Positions 37,577-46,046 of a stretch of 64,000 nt of DNA are shown here, piece after piece (position 1 is the first letter of the stretch; every line of letters starts with the position of its first letter). A model generated the notes under the pieces. The model worked only from the letters and a program-made list of their open reading frames with translations, had not been told where the DNA came from and did not search any database. This DNA is from Parvibaculum sp. (lineage in GTDB: Bacteria; Pseudomonadota; Alphaproteobacteria; Parvibaculales; Parvibaculaceae): contig JAUSMV010000030.1 in NCBI GenBank assembly GCA_030645235.1, positions 372,001-436,000 on the forward strand, in the 5' to 3' direction. The position numbers and the translations under genes were made by a program.

Positions 37577-38731
37577 CTATTGGCTCACTTCCTTCAGCAT
37601 ATTGCGGGCAATGATGACCTGCTGCACCTGGCTCGTTCCCTCATAAAGACGGAAAATGCGCACGTCGCGGTAGAAACGTTCGATACCATAGTCAGCGACA
37701 TAGCCGGCGCCACCATGGATCTGCACGGCGCGATCGGCGATGCGGCCCACAGCTTCGGAGCAAAAGAGTTTGCAGCACGAGCTTTCGGTCGCGACGTCTT
37801 CGCCCGCATCGCGGCGTTTGGCAGCGTCGATCACCATGCAGCGACCGGCATAGAGTTCCATGCGGCTGTCTGCGAGCATGGCTTGTACGAGTTGCAGATT
37901 GCCGATGGGCGCGCCGAATTGTTTGCGCTCCGCCGCATATTTGGTTGAGTCCGCGACGAGACGATCCGCAACGCCCATGCACACGGCGGAGATGTGCAGA
38001 CGCCCGCGTTCGAGCACCTGCATTGCCGTGACGAAGCCTTTGCCTTCGGTGTCGCCGAGCAGGCATGAGGCGTGAATGCGGGCATTGTCGAAGATCACGT
38101 CGCAAATATGGGCGCCCTGCTGGCCCATTTTCTTTTCGTTTTTACCAAGCGTCAGGCCCGGCGTGTCGCGCGGCACGATGAAGGCGGAGACACCTTTGGC
38201 CCCGGGCGTATTGGGGTCAGTACGCGCAAGCAGCGTGAAGGCATTGGCCTTATGCGCATTGGTAATGTAACGCTTTGTGCCGTTGACGATGTAGTGGTCG
38301 CCGTCACGGATCGCTGTTGTGCGGAGCGATGCTGCGTCTGATCCGGCTTCGGGTTCAGTGAGTGCGAAACTGATAATGACTTCACCGCTTGCGATTTTTG
38401 GCAGCCATTCTTCCTTCTGATCCTGACGGCCATGCATGACAATGCCCTGACTGCCGATGCCGACATTGGTGCCGAAGACCGAACGGAATGCGGGCGAGGT
38501 GCGGCCCATCTCAAACATCAGGAGGCATTCTTCCTCCATGGTGAGGCCAAGTCCGCCATATTCCACAGGCACCGACAGGCCAAAGAGCCCGAGTTCCTTC
38601 ATCTCATTGACGATCGAATCGGGTACCGCGTCTTCTTCAGACACTTTGTCTTCAATAGGCCGCAAGCGTTCGTTCACAAAACGGCGAATGGTGGCAATGA
38701 GTTGGTCACGTGTTTCGACGTCGAGGGCCAT
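37577..38731 (-). CDS. Acyl-CoA dehydrogenase
   Basis: A 384-residue flavoprotein that oxidises acyl-CoA to enoyl-CoA, passing electrons to ETF. It shows FALTEPEAGSDAAS and the later IHGGAGYVADYGIERFYRD near the C-terminus. At the usual SCAD base position (Glu) the residue is Asp. A Glu in VLERGRLHIS aligns better with the isovaleryl-CoA/long-chain type base, so substrate class cannot be fixed. ATG 38731 is used because upstream residues do not belong to the family. A thioesterase and an LLM oxidoreductase lie divergently next to it. Confidence 0.9.
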   Translation of the reverse strand: MALDVETRDQLIATIRRFVNERLRPIEDKVSEEDAVPDSIVNEMKELGLFGLSVPVEYGGLGLTMEEECLLMFEMGRTSPAFRSVFGTNVGIGSQGIVMHGRQDQKEEWLPKIASGEVIISFALTEPEAGSDAASLRTTAIRDGDHYIVNGTKRYITNAHKANAFTLLARTDPNTPGAKGVSAFIVPRDTPGLTLGKNEKKMGQQGAHICDVIFDNARIHASCLLGDTEGKGFVTAMQVLERGRLHISAVCMGVADRLVADSTKYAAERKQFGAPIGNLQLVQAMLADSRMELYAGRCMVIDAAKRRDAGEDVATESSCCKLFCSEAVGRIADRAVQIHGGAGYVADYGIERFYRDVRIFRLYEGTSQVQQVIIARNMLKEVSQ

Positions 38732-38959
38732 AGTCGCTCCGGCATGGATATTGAGAAAAATCGTGGGCAGGGCGGAATTTAGGCCATGCGGCGCGGGAGG
38801 GCAAAGCCTGAAAAGCAACATTTGGCCGCATCGACCACTTGAATGCGGCGAATTCATCGTCAAATCGTTAGCAACAGTCTGTTTCGGTTCCGGCCAAGTT
38901 CCTGATATGAAGCTGGCAATTCAAAATCATCAATTGTCTACTCCACAGGTTCCTCCCCG

Positions 38960-39403
38960 ATGTCGAAAACACCAAGCGCGCGTCTCGCCTCAACCGGCTT
39001 TAAAGGCTGGGACGGCACGGACCCTTTTGAAGATTACGCCGGCCCCTATTTCTACCGCAAAGACGACGCAGGTCATGTCATCTGCGCCTTTGAAGCGGAG
39101 CCTCATCATTGCAATGGCGGTGGCTTTTTGCATGGCGGCGCGTTGATGACCTTTGCCGACTATTCGCTCTTTTGCTTTGCCACCGATGTGCTCAACGGTC
39201 CCGCTGTCACTGTGTCATTCAGTTCTGAGTTCACGGCAGCATCCGCCGGTGAGGGCATTGTCTATTCGCGCGGCGAGATCGTGCAGAACACCGGCAGCAT
39301 GGTTTTTCTGCGCGGACAGGTTTTCACAAGCAATGAAGGCCAGGACCGTATTCTCCTTAATTTCAGCGGCATCGTGAAACGCGTGAAGCGCAGGCCGATC
39401 TAG
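38960..39403 (+). CDS. PaaI-type hotdog thioesterase
   Basis: A 147-residue single hotdog-fold protein that hydrolyses acyl- or aryl-CoA thioesters. The segment GGGFLHGGALMTFADY contains the HGG loop that binds the thioester and the Asp of the catalytic region. It starts close after an ACAD promoter region and 13 bp before the LLM oxidoreductase gene, so these two are probably one transcript. The length fits the 4HBT/PaaI group and the CoA substrate is unknown. Confidence 0.88.
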   Translation: MSKTPSARLASTGFKGWDGTDPFEDYAGPYFYRKDDAGHVICAFEAEPHHCNGGGFLHGGALMTFADYSLFCFATDVLNGPAVTVSFSSEFTAASAGEGIVYSRGEIVQNTGSMVFLRGQVFTSNEGQDRILLNFSGIVKRVKRRPI

Positions 39404-39415
39404 AAAGAAAATCCG

Positions 39416-40450
39416 ATGGTCACTCTCAGCGTTCTCGATCAATCACCGATCAGCAAAGGCAGCAGCGCCGCAGATGCGTTGCGCAATACGATTGATCTCG
39501 CCAAACATGCTGAACGTCTCGGTTACAAACGCTACTGGCTCGCTGAACACCACAACACCAGTTCATTTGCGGGCTCCGCGCCGGAAGTGATGATCGCAGC
39601 GGTTGCCGCCGCCACCGAAAAAATCAACGTGGGATCGGCAGGTATCATGCTGCCGCATTATAGCCCGCTCAAAGTCGCCGAAGTTTTCCGATTGCTTGAA
39701 ACGCTTTATCCCGGCCGCATCGATCTCGGCCTTGGCCGCGCGCCCGGATCAGACCAGCGCACGGCGCGCGCACTTCAACCCGGACCGCAGGCTTATCCGA
39801 TTGACGTCTTTCCGCAGCAGGTGGAACTGCTCATTCAGTTTCTCGAAGACTCAACCGGTCTCGGCGGCGAAGCGGGCGGCTTTCCCATCGGGCATCCTTA
39901 CACCGGCATCCATGCGACGCCGCGCGGCCCCGGCATGCCGACCATGTGGATGCTCGGCTCCGGCGGCGACGGCGCGATCCATGCGGCGCAGCAAGGCATG
40001 GCCTATTGCTTTGCGCATTTCATCAATCAGGATGCGGGCGTTGAACCGCTGGCGCTTTATCGCCGCAATTTCAAACCATCGCGTCAGCTTTCATCACCCT
40101 ATGGCTCTATCGGCGTGTCGGTGACAGTCGGTGCCACCGAAGAAGATGCCAAGCGCCTCGCTGCGCCGCGCAATCTCTGGGTGCTGCATCTGCTGCAAAA
40201 CCGCGCGGGGGCATTTCCGAGCTTGGACGAAGCGCTGGCTTACAATTATTCCGATGAAGAAAAAGTCATGCTCCGCGCCATTGAAAAACGCGGCATTGTC
40301 GGCACGCCCGAGCAGGTGCGCGGAAAACTCCTCGCGCTTGGTCAGGAATACGGCGTCGATGATTTCGTGATCCTTACGATCACACATGACCATGCCGACC
40401 GCGTGCGATCCTACGAACTTCTCGCCGACGTGTTCGGCCTTACTGCCTGA
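39416..40450 (+). CDS. LLM class flavin-dependent oxidoreductase
   Basis: A 344-residue bacterial-luciferase-like TIM-barrel flavoprotein. The opening LSVLDQSP, the RYWLAEHHN strand and GSAGIMLPHYSPLKVAEVF are characteristic of the group often annotated as luciferase-like monooxygenase group 1 (MsnO8-like). It would use reduced FMN and oxygen to oxidise a small organic substrate. Its start is 13 bp after the thioesterase stop. No flavin reductase gene lies nearby. Confidence 0.9.
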   Translation: MVTLSVLDQSPISKGSSAADALRNTIDLAKHAERLGYKRYWLAEHHNTSSFAGSAPEVMIAAVAAATEKINVGSAGIMLPHYSPLKVAEVFRLLETLYPGRIDLGLGRAPGSDQRTARALQPGPQAYPIDVFPQQVELLIQFLEDSTGLGGEAGGFPIGHPYTGIHATPRGPGMPTMWMLGSGGDGAIHAAQQGMAYCFAHFINQDAGVEPLALYRRNFKPSRQLSSPYGSIGVSVTVGATEEDAKRLAAPRNLWVLHLLQNRAGAFPSLDEALAYNYSDEEKVMLRAIEKRGIVGTPEQVRGKLLALGQEYGVDDFVILTITHDHADRVRSYELLADVFGLTA

Positions 40451-40462
40451 CCGCACCTTAAC

Positions 40463-41857
40463 TTAGTCACGTGCGCGCCTTATAATCCGCTTTTCAAGGG
40501 CAATTCGTAGTCGCACCTGACGATCCCTGGTGATCGGATATTGCCAGATGACGGCAACCGAAATGATCCAGAGCACCAGCGGCACAAGACAATACATCGC
40601 GGTCAGAGTGAACAGCGCCGTCGGAGAATTTATCTCTGTCGCCGGATTGAATCCAACCCAAGCCAGCACAGGCAAGGCGATACCGACACCAATGGCTTCA
40701 AAGGCCTTCCGCACCATCGCGAGAAAAGCAAAAATGAATGCCGTGCGTTGTTCACCGCTTTTGAGCGTGTCGAGATCGACCACATCGGCGAGAATGGACT
40801 GACCAAGAATGGGAGCCGCCCCGATAGTAAGGCCTTGAATCAGCGTGATGGCAAACATCGCGGGCATGACCATGTCGGGAAAGTGAGGCTTTACCCAATA
40901 GATGACGACGGGCACCAGAGAGAAGACAAAGAGACTGATGATGCCCGCATAGGCAATGCCAAGATGCTTGCCAATGCGGCTGCCGATGGTCACCCAAAAA
41001 GGCGAACCTATCACTCCGGCGGCGAACAAAACGAATATGAGAATTACACTCGCTTTGCCGAGTTCTGCCACGTGTTCGAAGAACATCACTGCAACACCTG
41101 CATTGATCGAGCCCGCCAGCGCACCAAGAATTGAGGTGTAGAGAATCAAACGCAGAGGGCCATTACGCATGACAACGCGCATACCCTGCACGAAAGAAAT
41201 TTGCCGCACTTCTTCGATAGGCGGCTCAGGAACAGAGATAAACATTATGATGGCGCAAACCGGCATAAGTCCGACCGTGAGCCAGCCAAGCGCGGCCATA
41301 GCGCCGCGGCTCGCTGAATTTTCACCCTGATCCAGCGCATAAGCGGCGATGATGGGTGCAGTGATTGCCACCAACAACCCGATCAGCGTGAAAATTTCGC
41401 GGCTACCGGTGATGCGATTGCGCTCGGCATAGTCGCCGGAAATTTCGGCACCCCATGCGCCGTAAGGAATGGTGATGAGCGTAAAACCGAAGTAAATAGA
41501 GGCGATCCAAATCAGCAGATACAGGTTCGACACAGTGCCTTGCGGCACAAAGAGCATGTAGGCTGAGATCATCATGATGGGAACGCCAAGCGCCACCCAA
41601 GGGCGACGGCGGCCCCAGCGTGTGCGGGTGCGGTCACTCCACCGGCCGATGAGCGGGTCTGTCACAACATCTGACAGTCGCGCCAACATCAGGATGAAAC
41701 CGACTGCCGCGAGATCAAGACCAAGCGTGCCGGAATAGAAGGGCGGAATGTAAATCGCAACCGGAAGACCGATCACTGCAAGCGGTACGACAAGCTGTCC
41801 GTAAGAAAAAAGCTGCCAACCGCTTAGTTTTTTGGTCCCGATCGGTCCCGCATCCAT
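40463..41857 (-). CDS. GPH-family sugar:cation symporter (MFS)
   Basis: A 464-residue protein with about twelve hydrophobic segments. The motif D-P-L-I-G-R-W-S-D-R-T after the second helix, followed by RTRWGRRRPW, is the hallmark of the glycoside-pentoside-hexuronide symporters (MelB/XylP group). The substrate is not predictable, and no glycosidase is adjacent. GGGGAGG eight bases before ATG 41857 sets the start; a TTG at 41884 is in frame but lacks a better site. It converges on the LLM gene with a 12-bp gap. Confidence 0.87.
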   Translation of the reverse strand: MDAGPIGTKKLSGWQLFSYGQLVVPLAVIGLPVAIYIPPFYSGTLGLDLAAVGFILMLARLSDVVTDPLIGRWSDRTRTRWGRRRPWVALGVPIMMISAYMLFVPQGTVSNLYLLIWIASIYFGFTLITIPYGAWGAEISGDYAERNRITGSREIFTLIGLLVAITAPIIAAYALDQGENSASRGAMAALGWLTVGLMPVCAIIMFISVPEPPIEEVRQISFVQGMRVVMRNGPLRLILYTSILGALAGSINAGVAVMFFEHVAELGKASVILIFVLFAAGVIGSPFWVTIGSRIGKHLGIAYAGIISLFVFSLVPVVIYWVKPHFPDMVMPAMFAITLIQGLTIGAAPILGQSILADVVDLDTLKSGEQRTAFIFAFLAMVRKAFEAIGVGIALPVLAWVGFNPATEINSPTALFTLTAMYCLVPLVLWIISVAVIWQYPITRDRQVRLRIALEKRIIRRARD

Positions 41858-41925
41858 CCTCACGCCCTCCCCGACGCTACTCAATTTAGTAAAGAGACTA
41901 TACTAGTTGCCCCGGCGGAAAAGCA

Positions 41926-42135
41926 ATGAAGAAGCAACGGCTTGCACGCATTAGAAATCGCAAATGCCCCGACGTCACCTCACCAATTACGAAATTAGTT
42001 TGCTATCGCGAAAGTGAATTGAGCCTTCAGGCACCGTTCATGTGCGGGCCAGTAGTTTCATACATGTCGATGGCTGATGAGGCTCTCGACACTGTTCCGC
42101 CAAACCGTATTCGGGTGCTTAAAGGCGGAACGTGA
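41926..42135 (+). CDS. Small hypothetical protein (69 aa), doubtful
   Basis: I do not recognise this frame. It opens MKKQRLARIRNRKC (basic), has two Cys residues and a polar C-terminal third ending RIRVLKGGT. TATACT at about 41900 could be a -10 element, and GGCGGAAAAG precedes the start. The following hairpin at the stop codon suits the end of a small transcript. The composition differs from the neighbours. It might be a real lineage-specific small gene, a remnant, or chance. Confidence 0.3.
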   Translation: MKKQRLARIRNRKCPDVTSPITKLVCYRESELSLQAPFMCGPVVSYMSMADEALDTVPPNRIRVLKGGT

Positions 42136-42172
42136 TGGCGGCGCTCAGACCGTACCCCATGAGCGCCGCCAT
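42135..42172. terminator. Strong hairpin, possible terminator for GST and/or the small ORF
   Basis: ATGGCGGCGCTCA (42135-42147) pairs perfectly with TGAGCGCCGCCAT (42160-42172), 13 bp, 12-nt loop. No clear U-run follows on either strand, so it may act as an RNA stabiliser more than as a classic terminator. On the minus strand it starts 14 bp after the GST stop. Confidence 0.5.
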
Positions 42173-42185
42173 TCATCTCTTCACA

Positions 42186-42797
42186 TTATGCTTTGGAGCT
42201 TGGCCGCGCGGAGACGCGCTCGTGCCAGGCTTTGACGTTGCCGCAATCGTCGGGAATGTTGAGGCCTGTATAGATGCCGAAATCGATTGAGCAGAGCATC
42301 ATAATATCGGCGACGCTGAAATCATTGCCGACCACATAGTCATGGCCTTCCAATTCGCGGTCGAGCCATTGCAGCGAGCGCGATGCGGCCTCGACATTCG
42401 ACTCACCAAAGTCTTTGAACTGCGTCAGCAATTTCGATGTGTAGGGATGGGCGTGACGCCAGTAATTGCCGATGGGCGTCATGATCACGAACTCAATACG
42501 GCGCAGCCACATGTCAATCTGTGCGATCTCCAATGGTGTGCGGCCAAAGAGCGGCTTTTCGGGATGGAGCGCTTCAAGATAGCGGCAGATGGATACGCTT
42601 TCGGAAATCACCGTGCCGTCATCAAGCTCCAATGAAGGCACCTGACCCAATGAATTTTTGGCGCGAAACTCCGGTGACTTGTGCTCACGCTTCATCATGG
42701 CGATATGCACGAGCGGTACGTCGATGCCTTTTTCGGCGAGATACATGCGGACACGGCGCGGATTGGGTGCGGGCATGTTTTCGTTATAGAGCTTCAA
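42186..42797 (-). CDS. Glutathione S-transferase
   Basis: A 203-residue GST. The thioredoxin-like N-terminal half has MKLYNENMPAPNPRRVRMYL and the ESVSICRYLE motif, where the Glu-Ser pair binds the gamma-glutamyl group. The helical C-terminal half holds NDFSVADIMMLC (N-capping box). The first strand lacks an obvious catalytic Cys; the Asn/Ser-containing loop after strand 1 would stabilise GSH. The class is not assigned. It is upstream of a terminator-like hairpin and next to the nucleoside transporter gene (30 bp). Glutathione itself is recycled by gor at 23.7 kb. Confidence 0.88.
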   Translation of the reverse strand: MKLYNENMPAPNPRRVRMYLAEKGIDVPLVHIAMMKREHKSPEFRAKNSLGQVPSLELDDGTVISESVSICRYLEALHPEKPLFGRTPLEIAQIDMWLRRIEFVIMTPIGNYWRHAHPYTSKLLTQFKDFGESNVEAASRSLQWLDRELEGHDYVVGNDFSVADIMMLCSIDFGIYTGLNIPDDCGNVKAWHERVSARPSSKA

Positions 42798-42827
42798 TTG
42801 TATTCTCCCCGTTTGGTTTTTTTGTTT

Positions 42828-44087
42828 TTAAGTCATAAGGCCAATGACAGCGCCGGTCATCATGGTTGCAAGTGTGCCGGATACGATGGCGCGCGTGCCG
42901 AGTGTTACGATGTCGGAACGGCGCGACGGGGCAAGCGCGGTGAGCCCACCGATCAGAATGCCGACGCTGCCGAGATTGGCAAAGCCGCACATGGCATAGA
43001 CCATGATGAGCGCGGAGCGCGGCGACAACGCGCCTTCAGGCAGTTGGCTCAAGTTTATATAAGCGATGAACTCATTGAGGATCGTTTTCGTGCCCATGAG
43101 TTGGCCCGCCGTTTCAGCTTCACTCAAAGGAATACCCATGAGCCAGACGAAGGGCGCAAAGGCCCAGCCGAAGAAACGCTGAAGCGTCATCGGTGCGCCC
43201 CAGAGATCGGGAAACGCGCCAAGCATGATGTTGACGAGTGCGACAAGCGCCACCATGACGATGAGCATGGCAAGAATGTTGAGCAGGAGATGCAAGCCGT
43301 CCACTGTGCCGCGCGTGATCGCGTCCATGCTGCTTTCATAATGGATCAGCGGCTCGTCATGCGCGACTTTCGTGCCTTTGAAGTCGGCATCTTCCGGCAC
43401 CATCAGACGCGCGACCGTAATGCCTGCGGGCAATGAGATGAGTGAGGCGACGAGGATTTGTCCCAATGCACCATGCACGACGGGTTCGAGCACGCTGGCG
43501 TAAAGCACGAGCACTGTGCCCGACACTGACGCGAGACCCACCGTCATCATGATGAAGAGTTCGGATCGCGTCATGCGTTCGAGATAGGGGCGGATGAGCA
43601 GCGGCGCTTCGACCATGCCGACAAACATGGTGGAGGCAGACGCAAGACCGACAGCGCCGCCAAGGCCCATGCTCTTTTGCAACAAGAAAGCAAAGCCGCG
43701 CGTGACGCGGGGCAGGATGCCCCAATGCCAGAGAAGCGCCGACAAAGCCGACATGACGAGGACGAGCGGCAGCGCCTGAAAGCCCAGTACGAAACTGTTT
43801 TGCGGATGGGTCACGTCATAGGGCGCGGCGCCGCCGCCAAGATAACCGAAAACGAATCCTGTGCCTGCGAGCGTCGCCTGCGTCAATGCGTCAACGGCGG
43901 CATTAAGCGCCAGCAGGGCTTCGCGGGCGGGCGGCAGCTTCAGCATGACGAGCGCCACGGCGATCTGGATGGCCACGCCACCTGCGACCTGACGCATGGA
44001 AAAAGCGCCACGGCGCTCGCTTAAAGCCCATGAAATGCACACGATGACAGCGAGCCCGAAGGCACTTTGGATAGAAAGCCAAGGCAT
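42828..44087 (-). CDS. Concentrative nucleoside transporter (NupC/CNT family)
   Basis: A 419-residue inner-membrane Na+ or H+ coupled nucleoside symporter. The family motifs are present: G-M-V-E-A-P-L-L-I-R-P-Y in the middle, TKTILNEFIAY (substrate and cation site) and the C-terminal GFANLGSVGILIGGL. About ten hydrophobic segments are seen. ATG 44087 is chosen because the in-frame extension to 44378 lacks family sequence. It diverges from the SDR gene by 206 bp and is followed by the GST gene after 30 bp. Which nucleosides it takes up is not predictable. Confidence 0.92.
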   Translation of the reverse strand: MPWLSIQSAFGLAVIVCISWALSERRGAFSMRQVAGGVAIQIAVALVMLKLPPAREALLALNAAVDALTQATLAGTGFVFGYLGGGAAPYDVTHPQNSFVLGFQALPLVLVMSALSALLWHWGILPRVTRGFAFLLQKSMGLGGAVGLASASTMFVGMVEAPLLIRPYLERMTRSELFIMMTVGLASVSGTVLVLYASVLEPVVHGALGQILVASLISLPAGITVARLMVPEDADFKGTKVAHDEPLIHYESSMDAITRGTVDGLHLLLNILAMLIVMVALVALVNIMLGAFPDLWGAPMTLQRFFGWAFAPFVWLMGIPLSEAETAGQLMGTKTILNEFIAYINLSQLPEGALSPRSALIMVYAMCGFANLGSVGILIGGLTALAPSRRSDIVTLGTRAIVSGTLATMMTGAVIGLMT

Positions 44088-44293
44088 GAAGGGGCTCCGG
44101 TGGCGAGGCAAGGGCACGCAAATATGGCACATATCATAGGGGTGGGGAGAAGTCGCGCAACGCGGGTTCGGCGCGTGCCTGCCCTCCCTTGACCGGGGCG
44201 CGCGTTTTGGGCACAAACTCTCCCGAAACATGCCTTCAGCCGGTCGGCGAAACCGCCACGGCACAATCTGGAACACATAACGGGAGATACCCC

Positions 44294-45199
44294 ATGAGCA
44301 TTCGTTTTGACGGCAAGGTTGCCATTGTGACCGGTGCAGGCGGTGGCCTTGGCCGCAGCCATGCGCTTGAACTCGCACGTCGCGGCGCCAAGGTTGTCGT
44401 CAATGATCTCGGTGGTTCGCGCGACGGCTCAGGCGGCTCGTCTGACGCGGCCAACAAGGTCGTCGAAGAAATCAAAGCGCTGGGCGGACAGGCCATCGCC
44501 AATGGCGCGAGCGTCACTGACGATGCGGGCGTTGCCCATCTCGTTCAGCAGACGATGGACGCATACGGTCGCGTTGACATCCTGATCAACAATGCGGGCA
44601 TCCTGCGCGACAAGTCATTTTCAAAAATGACGATGGAAGATTTCCAGCTCGTCGTTGACGTGCATCTCATGGGCACCGTGAAGCCGACCAAAGCCGTCTG
44701 GGAAATCATGAAGGCCCAGAACTACGGTCGCATCGTTGTGACAGCGTCATCCACGGGCCTTTACGGCAATTTCGGCCAGACCAATTACGGCGCAGCGAAG
44801 CTCGCTGTTGTCGGCTTCATCAACACGCTGAAGCTTGAAGGCCAGAAGAACAATATCCGTTGCAACGCGCTCGCGCCTGTTGCTTACACGCGCATGACAT
44901 CGGACCTGATGCCGCCGGAAACAGAACAGATGCTGACACCGGAAAGCGTTTCGCCGGGCGTGATGTATCTCGTGTCGGAAGACGCACCGACAGGCGTCAT
45001 CCTCTGCGCCGGTGCCGGTGTATTCGCTGCCACGCGCATGGAAGAAGCCGAAGGCATCTACCTTGGTCGCGAAGGTCTCACGGCTGAAAAAGTTGCCGAG
45101 AACTGGGCCAAAATTTCCGACTTCTCGAACGCCTCGCCCTATTTCATGGGTGGCGAACAGACCGGCAAATTCTTCAAACTCATCGCCGGCGACAAGTAA
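44294..45199 (+). CDS. SDR dehydrogenase, MFE-2/17beta-HSD4-like
   Basis: A 301-residue short-chain dehydrogenase. It shows the cofactor loop GAGGGLGRSHALELA and the acidic VVVNDLGGSRDGSG that selects NAD+. Catalytic Ser (TASSTGLYG), Tyr and Lys (NYGAAK) are all present. The first 100 residues closely resemble the dehydrogenase domain of peroxisomal multifunctional enzyme 2, here without hydratase or sterol-carrier domains. It would oxidise (R)-3-hydroxyacyl-CoA in beta-oxidation. GGGAG before ATG 44294 fixes the start. Terminator GGGGAG/CTCCCC follows. It sits with other acyl-CoA genes. Confidence 0.87.
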   Translation: MSIRFDGKVAIVTGAGGGLGRSHALELARRGAKVVVNDLGGSRDGSGGSSDAANKVVEEIKALGGQAIANGASVTDDAGVAHLVQQTMDAYGRVDILINNAGILRDKSFSKMTMEDFQLVVDVHLMGTVKPTKAVWEIMKAQNYGRIVVTASSTGLYGNFGQTNYGAAKLAVVGFINTLKLEGQKNNIRCNALAPVAYTRMTSDLMPPETEQMLTPESVSPGVMYLVSEDAPTGVILCAGAGVFAATRMEEAEGIYLGREGLTAEKVAENWAKISDFSNASPYFMGGEQTGKFFKLIAGDK

Positions 45200-45225
45200 G
45201 ATTTTTGCTGATTTCGACATGAATT

Positions 45226-45250
45226 GGGGAGTCTCTTGGCTCCCCTTTTT
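45226..45250 (+). terminator. Rho-independent terminator after the SDR gene
   Basis: GGGGAG (45226-45231), eight-base loop, CTCCCC (45240-45245), then TTTTT. It lies 27 bases after the SDR stop codon. Confidence 0.75.
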
Positions 45251-45310
45251 CGTGCCTGAAAAGCGGGGATAGACATTTTATCCATCAACTTTGAGACACG
45301 GATTTCGAGT

Positions 45311-45351
45311 ATTTCTTGCAAGAGATCGAGTGTTTCCATGCAGAGATCGTT
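45311..45351 (-). repeat. 41-bp dispersed repeat, copy 3 (inverted)
   Basis: The reverse complement is identical to 28647-28687 over all 41 bases. Similarity to copy 1 extends past the 41 bases on one side through CTCA-CGAAC-GA and CTATCCCC-CCTGA. It lies between the SDR and DUF559 loci. Confidence 0.85.
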
Positions 45352-45468
45352 GTTCAGTTCGTTGAGTGTCGAGCGGGTGCCGGGTTGAGAGAAATAATCA
45401 GGTGGGGATAGAGGTTATTTTTCCAGTTTATGTTTTGCTCTCCCGCATCTTTCCTTCTCGCAACGGGA

Positions 45469-45570
45469 GGGGAACGCGGGTCAATTCAAATTCCGTGGAT
45501 GACGTGAGCGCGGTGCCCCCGCCCCGAACGCCCTTCGGTCGTTCGACCCTCCCTCGAGGGGAGGGTTAAG
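45469..45570 (+). repeat. DUF559-associated repeat module, copy A
   Basis: Starts GGGGAACG and runs through TCAATTCAAATTCCGTGG, GCGCGGTGCCCCCGCCCC, a hairpin CGAACG...CGTTCG with an inner TTCG (45525-45545), then the near-palindrome ACCCTCCCTCGAGGGGAGGGT (45546-45566, two halves). It lies 78 bp upstream of the DUF559 gene. Copy B at 46042-46146 matches closely except in the hairpin. Confidence 0.9.
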
Positions 45571-45648
45571 GAAGAATGCCAGATCATCTGCGATTTACGG
45601 CCTCCCCTTTTTTTCGATGTTCCTCCAATATGCATTCGGAGGCGGAGG

Positions 45649-46008
45649 ATGACCGATTCACGATTGCGACACATGCGACGGAATATGACGGAGGCGGAGT
45701 TTCGTCTCTGGCTGCATTTGCGCAATGGGGCACTCGGCTTTCATTTCCGACGGCAACATCCGCTCGGCCCTTACATTACCGACTTTGCGTGTTTGGAACG
45801 TCGCCTCATTGTGGAAGTCGATGGCGGTCAACACAGTCTGCCGACCGAACTCGCGCATGATGCAAAACGCACACAATGGCTCAATGAAGCAGGTTTTCGC
45901 GTCATTCGCTTTTGGAACAATGATGTCGTGAACAATATTGAAGGCGTTGTCGAACTGATCGTTGAAGAATTGAAACGACCGCGCACTGACCTTGAACCCT
46001 CCCCTTGA
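45649..46008 (+). CDS. DUF559 small endonuclease-like protein
   Basis: A 119-residue protein of the DUF559 family, distantly related to Vsr and other PD-(D/E)xK nucleases. The likely metal-binding residues are Asp45 in YITDFACLE, Glu56 and Asp58 in IVEVDGGQH, and Gln61. The N-terminal LRRNMTEAEFRLW segment is typical. GGAGGCGGAGGATG gives a strong ribosome site. No DNA methyltransferase gene is adjacent, so this is not a restriction pair. The gene is bracketed by three copies of a palindromic module (45469-45570, 45994-46046 inverted, 46042-46146), hinting that protein and repeats belong together. What it cuts is unknown. Confidence 0.85.
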   Translation: MTDSRLRHMRRNMTEAEFRLWLHLRNGALGFHFRRQHPLGPYITDFACLERRLIVEVDGGQHSLPTELAHDAKRTQWLNEAGFRVIRFWNNDVVNNIEGVVELIVEELKRPRTDLEPSP

Positions 46009-46046
46009 GGGAGGGTCAAACGGCGTCTTCGCCGTTTGGGGCGGGG
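45994..46046 (-). repeat. DUF559-associated repeat module, inverted partial copy
   Basis: AACCCTCCCCTTGAGGGAGGGT (begins 45995) is the reverse of the palindrome in copies A and B. Next comes a perfect 9-bp hairpin CAAACGGCG-TCTT-CGCCGTTTG (46017-46038), then GGGGCGGGG, which joins copy B at 46042. The palindrome itself follows the DUF559 stop codon so closely that it partly overlaps the coding end. Confidence 0.85.

Larger units (their letters stand above)
41858..42185. other. AT-rich gap holding a doubtful small ORF and a hairpin
   Basis: Just over 300 bases between the GPH transporter and the GST gene. Local GC is lower than in the flanking genes. It contains a 69-codon frame (41926-42135) and, starting at that frame's last base, a 13-bp hairpin (42135-42147 with 42160-42172). 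Nothing else is seen. Confidence 0.6.
45200..45648. other. Repeat-rich intergenic region before the DUF559 gene
   Basis: About 450 bases with no gene that I trust. In order it holds a terminator (45226-45250), GGGGATAG motifs at about 45265 and 45405, the 41-bp repeat copy 3 (45311-45351, inverted), a CTCCCG/CGGGAG hairpin (about 45440-45468), and the first DUF559-associated repeat module (45469-45570). The remaining 78 bases lead into the DUF559 gene. Confidence 0.75.

Noticed and set aside
45139-45339. Minus-strand 66-codon frame beginning METLDLLQE
   Set aside because: Its start is simply the 41-bp repeat and its end lies inside the SDR gene; retained only as a question in the repeat finding.
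45649-46008. Restriction-modification system around the DUF559 gene
   Set aside because: No DNA methyltransferase gene lies next to it; the surrounding features are repeats.
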